Below are positions 7,070 to 11,173 of a stretch of DNA of 11,173 nucleotides, piece by piece. The DNA is from Verrucomicrobiales bacterium. GTDB taxonomy: Bacteria; Verrucomicrobiota; Verrucomicrobiia; Limisphaerales; Palsa-1400. The translations under genes were made by a program, and so were the position numbers. The notes under the pieces were generated by a model that saw only the letters and a list, made by a program, of their open reading frames with translations, was not told the DNA's origin and made no database searches. The DNA lies in assembly GCA_028293405.1 (NCBI GenBank), contig JAQGOW010000443.1, positions 1-11,173 on the forward strand. The letters are read 5' to 3'. Each line of letters begins with the position of its first letter. Positions within the stretch are counted from its first letter, which is position 1.

Positions 7070-8341
7070 GTGAATAAGCTGATAAAAATCCTGACGTCCC
7101 TCCGGTTGACCGTTGTCTGTTTGTGCTTCGGCATCGCGCTGGTGTTCATCGGCACAATTGCGCAAGTCGACGAAGGTCTTTATCAGGCGCAAAACCGTTA
7201 TTTCCGCAGCTTGCTCGTCTTTTGGTCGCCAACCGGCAGCCATCTGCACATCCCGATTTTCCCCGGCGGTTACCTCGTTGGCGGCCTTCTCCTGGCCAAT
7301 TTAATCGCTGCACACATCTCGCGCTTCAAGCTGACTAAAAACAAGATCGGGATCCTGCTCGCGCACTTCGGCTTGATCCTTCTGTTCATCGGCCAATTCG
7401 CCACCGACATCTTCTCGCACGAAAGCGCCATGCGCTTGAACGAAGGTGAGTCGAAAAACTATTCCGAAGCATTTCGTGAAACAGAACTAGCCATCGTCGA
7501 CACCTCCGACACAAACACCGATCGCGTAATTGCTGTTTCCGAGTCGTTGCTGGCAGAAAAGAAAACAATCCAGAGCGATAAGTTGCCGGTGACGATCAAC
7601 GTCAAAAACTTTTGGCCGAACGCGAATTTATTCCGCACCCCGGCGATTGCCACGAACATTCCTCAAGGAACGATTCTGCCGAAGGATCTCGGCGTCACCG
7701 GCGGTGATCTGGACGGCTACTGCGTCATGCCGCAACCTCTGGTCACCGACACCGAACACCGCAATATTCCTGCGGCGCTTGTCGAATTCCTCGACGGCGA
7801 CAAATCCCTCGGCACCTATCTCCTCACGGCAGCCCTGGACGCAAATCAAACCCTCGATATTAACGGCAAACCCTACGAAGTCGCCCTCCGTTTCGAGCGC
7901 GAATATTATCCGTTTTCGCTGACCCTGCTGAAAGCCACCCACGAAAAATACAAGGGCACCGATGTTCCAAAAAATTTCGCCAGTCGGATTCGCCTGGAGA
8001 ATCCTGAAAAACACGAAGCACGCGAAACGGTAATTTACATGAATAATCCATTGCGCTACGCGGGCCTGACTTTCTTCCAATATCAAATGGATCCTCTTGA
8101 AATGAGCCGTGCGACCAGTGATGCGGGTTGGTCTACATTTCAAGTCGTCCGCAATCCAAGCTGGCTGACTCCATATCTCGCCTGCGTGCTCGTCGCGCTC
8201 GGCTTAATCATCCAGTTCATGATGCATCTTCTGAATTTCGCAACAAAACGCCGCAACGTTCCCGCCAACGCAAAGTCGCAAAAAGGCAACGACGCGAAAA
8301 AGCAAAACGTTAAGGCAACTCAGGAGGTCACCCTTTCATGA
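7070..8341 (+). CDS. resB: ResB-family cytochrome c biogenesis protein (System II)
   Basis: 423 residues. In System II (Ccs), ResB works with CcsA to move heme out and attach it to CxxCH apocytochromes on the outer face of the cytoplasmic membrane. Three N-terminal helices are visible at about 11-31, 66-82 and 93-113, the family start being SLRLTVVCLCFGIALVFIGT. Then come the conserved FPGGYLVGG and ILLAHFGLILLFIGQFATD with H99, a large outer domain (about 115-360), and a final helix (about 365-388) with H386. The tail beyond 390 is Lys/Gln/Asn-rich and low in complexity; part of its DNA resembles an interspersed repeat. GTG 7070 is the likely start since it places SLRLTVV near the N-terminus. 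The stop overlaps the ATG of ccsA (ATGA). No CxxC thioredoxin-like gene or cytochrome is in the window. Confidence 0.88.
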   Translation: MNKLIKILTSLRLTVVCLCFGIALVFIGTIAQVDEGLYQAQNRYFRSLLVFWSPTGSHLHIPIFPGGYLVGGLLLANLIAAHISRFKLTKNKIGILLAHFGLILLFIGQFATDIFSHESAMRLNEGESKNYSEAFRETELAIVDTSDTNTDRVIAVSESLLAEKKTIQSDKLPVTINVKNFWPNANLFRTPAIATNIPQGTILPKDLGVTGGDLDGYCVMPQPLVTDTEHRNIPAALVEFLDGDKSLGTYLLTAALDANQTLDINGKPYEVALRFEREYYPFSLTLLKATHEKYKGTDVPKNFASRIRLENPEKHEARETVIYMNNPLRYAGLTFFQYQMDPLEMSRATSDAGWSTFQVVRNPSWLTPYLACVLVALGLIIQFMMHLLNFATKRRNVPANAKSQKGNDAKKQNVKATQEVTLS

Positions 8342-8397
8342 CGACCGAACATTCACAAAATCCATCTGCGCCTTCGGGCCTTCGCGCCTTTGCGTTG
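8266..8397. repeat. Inverted CAACGCAAAG / CTTTGCGTTG pair flanking the resB-ccsA junction
   Basis: CAACGCAAAG (8266-8275) in the resB tail is matched by its exact reverse complement CTTTGCGTTG (8388-8397) in the first codons of ccsA. The bases around each arm are rich in GCGCAAAG- or CTTCGCGCC-like words, weakly extending the match. The ccsA ribosome binding site and start lie between the arms. Confidence 0.6.
8322..8328 (+). promoter_or_regulatory. Strong Shine-Dalgarno of ccsA
   Basis: AGGAGGT ends 9 bases before ATG 8338 and lies inside the last codons of resB. It is the only near-consensus ribosome binding site noticed in the window. It fixes the ccsA start and supports coupled translation with resB. 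Confidence 0.85.
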
Positions 8398-10449
8398 AAA
8401 CTTCTGCCATGGTGTTTCTTCGCGCTATTCGCGATAGAAGTCATCGTCGTCTTCGCGCCGAAATCCGATAAACCCGGGTTCAAAACGCGCGAGTTCGGTG
8501 CCCTACCCGTCCTGCTCAACGGCCGTATTCAACCGTTCGACTCCGTCGGCCTGAATTCATTGCTCCAAATCCGCAGCACCAGCGATGTTCCGCTCGAGGA
8601 AATCCCCTCGTGGCAATTCTGGCATCACGCAAAAAAAATCAAATCAACCGATTGGCTGATGGAAGTCATGTTCAAGCCGCAGGCTGCCGATGAACGACCG
8701 ATTTTCCTGATCCATCATCCAGACCTGCTGGCGGAATTGAAACTCGGCGACACAGGCGTCGAGAAATCCGGCCTGCGCTATTACACCTTCAATCAGCTCA
8801 AGCCGTTGATGACCGAAATTTGGGATCAAGCCGGTCAGGCGTATCAAGTCGACGAAAAACAACGTTCGCCGCTCCAGAAGCAAGTCGTCAAATTGCAAAA
8901 CGCGCTCTTCCTCTACGAAAACCTGAAGGTCGCCGTTGTCCCGCCGTTCTTCGACAACTTCGCCGCACAATACAAAGACTTCGAAAAAACAATTGGCCCC
9001 GGCCTCGCCGCCATCGAATTGCAACAAGTCCACAAGGCTTACGACACCAACGCGCTCGATAAATTCTGGGTGCCAGTGAGTGCCGCATTCGAGTTCTCCA
9101 CGAACCAGTATGCCGGACGTTATTACCCGATGGTCGTCCCGCCGCCGGACCCAAATCAGAACCGTGACAACTGGGGCAACATCGGACGCGGCTTGCTCGA
9201 TGTCGCCAGTGAAAAGAACCGTGGTTATCAGCCCGTCCGCAACTACGCCACCATGGCCACCGCTTTTAGCGCCGACGACACCGCAGAATTCAACAAAGCG
9301 CTCGTCGAATACAAAAGCTGGCTCCAGCAAAAATTCGCGCCTGAGGTTAAGAAGGGTAACGAAGAATTTTTCTTCAACGACACCAAGCCGTTCCTTCACG
9401 CGACCATCATGTATATCTTCGCGTTCGTGCTGGCCGCGTTCTCGCTCCTGACGTTTTCGGCATTGCCAAACTTGTCTGAATCGCTGCGTAAATCGTCCTG
9501 CTACATCGTCATCCTCGCCGGCGTCGTCCACACGTTCGGCCTGATCTTCCGTATGTATCTGGAAGGCCGTCCGCCCGTCACGAACCTGTATTCCTCCGCG
9601 ATCTTCATCGGTTGGGGCGCGATGATACTCGGCCTCGTTCTCGAACGCATCTACCGCGTGGGCATCGGTGTTGCAGTCGCGTCGCTCGCCGGTTTTGTCA
9701 CATTGCTCATTGCACATAATCTCGCACTCGGCGGCGACACCATGGAAATGATGCGCGCGGTTCTCGACACAAATTTCTGGCTCGCCACCCACGTCGTCGT
9801 CGTCACGCTCGGCTACGCTTCGACCTTCGTCGCCGGTCTGCTTGCTATCATTTACGTCTTTTTGGGGGTTTTCACTCCGCTGTTGTCGCAAAAGCCAACT
9901 GCACGCACATCTGCGGCGCTGAGCGCCACGGTTGGATTAGTGGCTGGCCCGAAAGCTGGAATACACATGGCCAGCCAGCTCTCTGGCCAAGGCAGCCAAG
10001 TCGAACTGGGAAAGTCTCTCGGCAAAATGGTTTACGGCATCGTCTGTTTCGCCACCTTGTTCAGCTTCGTCGGCACCGTCCTCGGCGGAATCTGGGCCGA
10101 TCAATCGTGGGGTCGTTTCTGGGGCTGGGACCCGAAAGAAAACGGCGCCCTCATCATTGTCCTTTGGAACGCCATCATCCTGCACGCCCGCTGGGGTGGC
10201 ATGATTCGCGAGCGCGGTCTCATGGCCATGGCAATCTTCGGCAACATCGTCACCAGCTTCTCTTGGTTCGGCGTGAACATGCTCGGCGTCGGCCTGCATT
10301 CTTACGGATTCATGGACGCTGCGTTCTGGTGGCTAATCGCCTTCGACGTCAGCCAAGTGCTGCTGATCATTTTGACCGTAATACCCACTCGGTATTGGCA
10401 CAGCTTCAAGCGAGACGAGCGAACAATCCCAACCGCTGTCGCCGCCTAA
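8338..10449 (+). CDS. ccsA: CcsA-type cytochrome c synthase subunit with large N-terminal extra domain
   Basis: 703 residues. It carries the WWD heme-handling motif WGRFWGWDPKENG (591-603) after GGIWADQS, as in CcsA/CcmC/CcmF proteins. Candidate heme-ligand histidines are H398 (VVHTFGLIFR), H485 (ATHVVVVTLGY) and H654 (GVGLHSYGF); H354 precedes the first helix of the core. The other helices of the core lie at about 355-375, 387-404, 418-438, 444-460, 482-506, 565-587, 602-620, 628-650 and 659-682. GRPPVTNLYSS (410-420) is another family mark. A first helix (about 22-40) and roughly 310 residues outside the membrane precede the core; this part contains LPVLLNGRIQPFDSVG (56-71) and is absent from short CcsA proteins. 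With ResB it should form the heme exporter and ligase. It starts at ATG 8338 behind a strong Shine-Dalgarno, overlapping resB by 4 bases. A terminator-like hairpin follows about 80 bp downstream. Confidence 0.9.
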   Translation: MTTEHSQNPSAPSGLRAFALKLLPWCFFALFAIEVIVVFAPKSDKPGFKTREFGALPVLLNGRIQPFDSVGLNSLLQIRSTSDVPLEEIPSWQFWHHAKKIKSTDWLMEVMFKPQAADERPIFLIHHPDLLAELKLGDTGVEKSGLRYYTFNQLKPLMTEIWDQAGQAYQVDEKQRSPLQKQVVKLQNALFLYENLKVAVVPPFFDNFAAQYKDFEKTIGPGLAAIELQQVHKAYDTNALDKFWVPVSAAFEFSTNQYAGRYYPMVVPPPDPNQNRDNWGNIGRGLLDVASEKNRGYQPVRNYATMATAFSADDTAEFNKALVEYKSWLQQKFAPEVKKGNEEFFFNDTKPFLHATIMYIFAFVLAAFSLLTFSALPNLSESLRKSSCYIVILAGVVHTFGLIFRMYLEGRPPVTNLYSSAIFIGWGAMILGLVLERIYRVGIGVAVASLAGFVTLLIAHNLALGGDTMEMMRAVLDTNFWLATHVVVVTLGYASTFVAGLLAIIYVFLGVFTPLLSQKPTARTSAALSATVGLVAGPKAGIHMASQLSGQGSQVELGKSLGKMVYGIVCFATLFSFVGTVLGGIWADQSWGRFWGWDPKENGALIIVLWNAIILHARWGGMIRERGLMAMAIFGNIVTSFSWFGVNMLGVGLHSYGFMDAAFWWLIAFDVSQVLLIILTVIPTRYWHSFKRDERTIPTAVAA

Positions 10450-10461
10450 GACAAGCTGGAC

Positions 10462-10494
10462 ATCAGCCTAATATCAGCCTACTTTTAGCCTATG
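10462..10494 (+). promoter_or_regulatory. Three 11-bp repeats upstream of the toxin-antitoxin genes, candidate operator
   Basis: ATCAGCCTAAT (10462-10472), ATCAGCCTACT (10473-10483) and TTTAGCCTATG (10484-10494) are head-to-tail units with an exact 11-bp period, so the sites face one side of the helix. The last unit includes the antitoxin ATG. CCTAAT (10467-10472) and ATTAGG (10495-10500) also form a dyad across them. Autorepression by the antitoxin or its complex is the natural reading, but it is inferred. Confidence 0.5.
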
Positions 10495-10791
10495 ATTAGG
10501 TCTCGCCGTCGCGCACACAAGAACTCTCGCGCCGAGCTTGGCTCGGAGTTTTTTACTTTGAGCAAAGCAAAAACCTATTTAGGCAGGTTGATCGACAAGG
10601 CCTCAGCAGGTGAAACGGTGTACATCGTCAAAGGTCATAAACGCTTCATTCTGCAACCTGTCGCTGAAATTGATCCAATTCCGGTGCGGCCTCCTTGTTA
10701 CTTTGCCAACATTTACTCGAAAGCTGAAATCGCCGAAGAAAACAAGCTGGCCAAAGCCTCCGTTATCGCCGCACCAAAGGATCTGGAATAA
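10492..10791 (+). CDS. Phd/YefM-like antitoxin
   Basis: 99 residues. The Phd/YefM-type fold is seen in FTLSKAKTYLGRLIDKASAG (21-40) followed by ETVYIVKGHKRFILQPV (41-57), the strand-helix-strand pattern of DNA-binding antitoxins that also repress their own operon. The C-terminal part (60-99), with PIPVRPPCYFANIY and KASVIAAPKDLE, probably wraps the toxin. The first 20 residues are basic and unlike the family core. ATG 10492 has no Shine-Dalgarno, whereas TTG 10558 (residue 23) has GGAG 9 bases upstream; starting there would lose the first strand, so ATG is preferred with doubt. The stop overlaps the toxin start by one base (TAATG), so translation is coupled. The gene lies only 42 bp after ccsA, over a repeated control region. 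Confidence 0.8.
   Translation: MIRSRRRAHKNSRAELGSEFFTLSKAKTYLGRLIDKASAGETVYIVKGHKRFILQPVAEIDPIPVRPPCYFANIYSKAEIAEENKLAKASVIAAPKDLE
10532..10554 (+). terminator. Terminator-like hairpin inside the antitoxin N-terminal codons
   Basis: CCGAGC (10532-10537) and GCTCGG (10541-10546) form a perfect 6-bp stem with a TTG loop, and after AG comes T6 (10549-10554). This is the form of a Rho-independent terminator. It could end the resB-ccsA transcript or attenuate entry into the toxin-antitoxin genes. The 3-base loop and short stem make it moderate in strength. Confidence 0.5.
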
Positions 10792-11129
10792 TGAATCAGT
10801 GGGACATCTACATGTTTCCGTTCAGCAAAGAGAAGCGGCATCCGGCGATTGTCATTTCGAACGACGAAACGTGCGCCAACTCCGACATCGCCGAGGTCAA
10901 CGTATTACTCTGCACATCGTCCCGCGCTTCTCGACCTGCAAAAGTCACCGAAGTTCTCTTGGACGAAGCTGATGGGCTTGACTGGCAAACCTTGGCTCGG
11001 TGCGATAAAATCTACCTCTTGCCGAAAGCAACCTTCTCCGAACGGAAAGGTTCTGTCACAAAGGAGCGGCGCCATCTAATCGGACGCAAGATTGTCGAAG
11101 TTCTTCGGCTTCCCATTTTCCGTCAGTGA
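10791..11129 (+). CDS. MazF/PemK-like toxin (predicted mRNA interferase)
   Basis: 112 residues, the normal size for MazF/PemK toxins, which cut mRNA at short motifs and stop growth when the antitoxin is lost. Visible features are QWDIYMFPF (3-11) for the first strand and its loop, RHPAIVISND (16-25), VNVLLCTSSR (36-45) and a late CDKIYLLPKA (71-80). By family comparison R16 and T42 (or S43) sit where MazF has its catalytic Arg and Thr. KGSVTKERRHLIGRKIVEVL (86-105) ends the fold. All parts of the domain are present, so it appears intact. The start at ATG 10791 shares one base with the antitoxin stop. The stop TGA lies inside the stem of the downstream terminator. The cut site cannot be read from sequence. 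Confidence 0.82.
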   Translation: MNQWDIYMFPFSKEKRHPAIVISNDETCANSDIAEVNVLLCTSSRASRPAKVTEVLLDEADGLDWQTLARCDKIYLLPKATFSERKGSVTKERRHLIGRKIVEVLRLPIFRQ

Positions 11130-11164
11130 GCAAACCTGAGTTGCTCACTGCTTCCTTCCTTTTT
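11124..11164 (+). terminator. Intrinsic terminator of the toxin-antitoxin operon
   Basis: CAGTGAGCAA (11124-11133) pairs perfectly with TTGCTCACTG (11141-11150) around the 7-base loop ACCTGAG, and a pyrimidine tract ending in T5 follows at 11151-11164. The toxin stop TGA (11127-11129) is part of the upstream arm, so the terminating ribosome would overlap the hairpin. Confidence 0.8.
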
Positions 11165-11173
11165 CGCCATTTC

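Noticed and set aside
8644..9891. 415-codon minus-strand frame inside ccsA
   Set aside because: It lies opposite clear CcsA sequence, its product is charged and Glu/Asp/Arg-rich without a domain, and it is explained by codon bias of the true gene.
10372..10398. TTGACC ... TATTGG as a promoter for the toxin-antitoxin genes within ccsA
   Set aside because: The spacing is 15 bp and the -10 is poor; the evidence is too weak to list as a feature.

Overview
The window looks like ordinary chromosomal DNA of a soil or freshwater Verrucomicrobiota-type bacterium (Pedosphaera/Limisphaerales-like). This is an inference from protein style only. The clues are a verrucomicrobial-type C-terminal module on the IPT/TIG protein, a GreB-like factor starting MSKAFTR, a System II cytochrome c maturation pair with a large extra domain on CcsA, and the scarcity of Shine-Dalgarno sequences. 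The ResB/CcsA topology and the secreted proteins indicate an envelope with a periplasm. No rRNA, tRNA, CRISPR array, transposase or phage gene was seen.

Layout. Bases 1-1464 hold the 3' part of a TPR-repeat protein, followed after 43 bp by a GreA/GreB-family factor (1508-2023). Its stop codon overlaps, tail to tail, the stop of a minus-strand unit. That unit runs from an exported six-repeat IPT/TIG protein (4870-3164) into an MGDG-synthase/UgtP-like glycosyltransferase (3153-2020), 10 bp apart. A divergent spacer of about 220 bp leads to plus-strand genes: a CvpA-family membrane protein (5090-5740), an exported protein with a duplicated unknown domain and a DPHAGL linker repeat (5896-7008), then resB (7070-8341) and ccsA (8338-10449). 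The last two are coupled by an ATGA overlap and have the only strong ribosome binding site in the window. The window closes with a compact toxin-antitoxin module: a Phd/YefM-like antitoxin (10492-10791) and a MazF/PemK-like toxin (10791-11129), overlapping at TAATG, then a clear intrinsic terminator.

How the genes work together. ResB and CcsA together should export heme and attach it to apocytochromes c outside the membrane. No cytochrome gene lies in the window. The glycosyltransferase probably makes glycolipids. The antitoxin and toxin form a self-contained module inserted directly behind ccsA.

The most interesting signals are: (a) the control region of the toxin-antitoxin module, with three 11-bp-spaced repeats ending on the antitoxin start codon and a terminator-like hairpin inside the antitoxin's N-terminal codons; (b) the pairing of a Phd-type antitoxin with a MazF-type toxin; (c) the DPHAGL repeats, whose copies differ only at synonymous positions; (d) a GreB-like factor whose coiled coil lacks the usual tip segment; and (e) an inverted CAACGCAAAG/CTTTGCGTTG pair flanking the resB/ccsA junction. 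No clearly new multigene system could be demonstrated.
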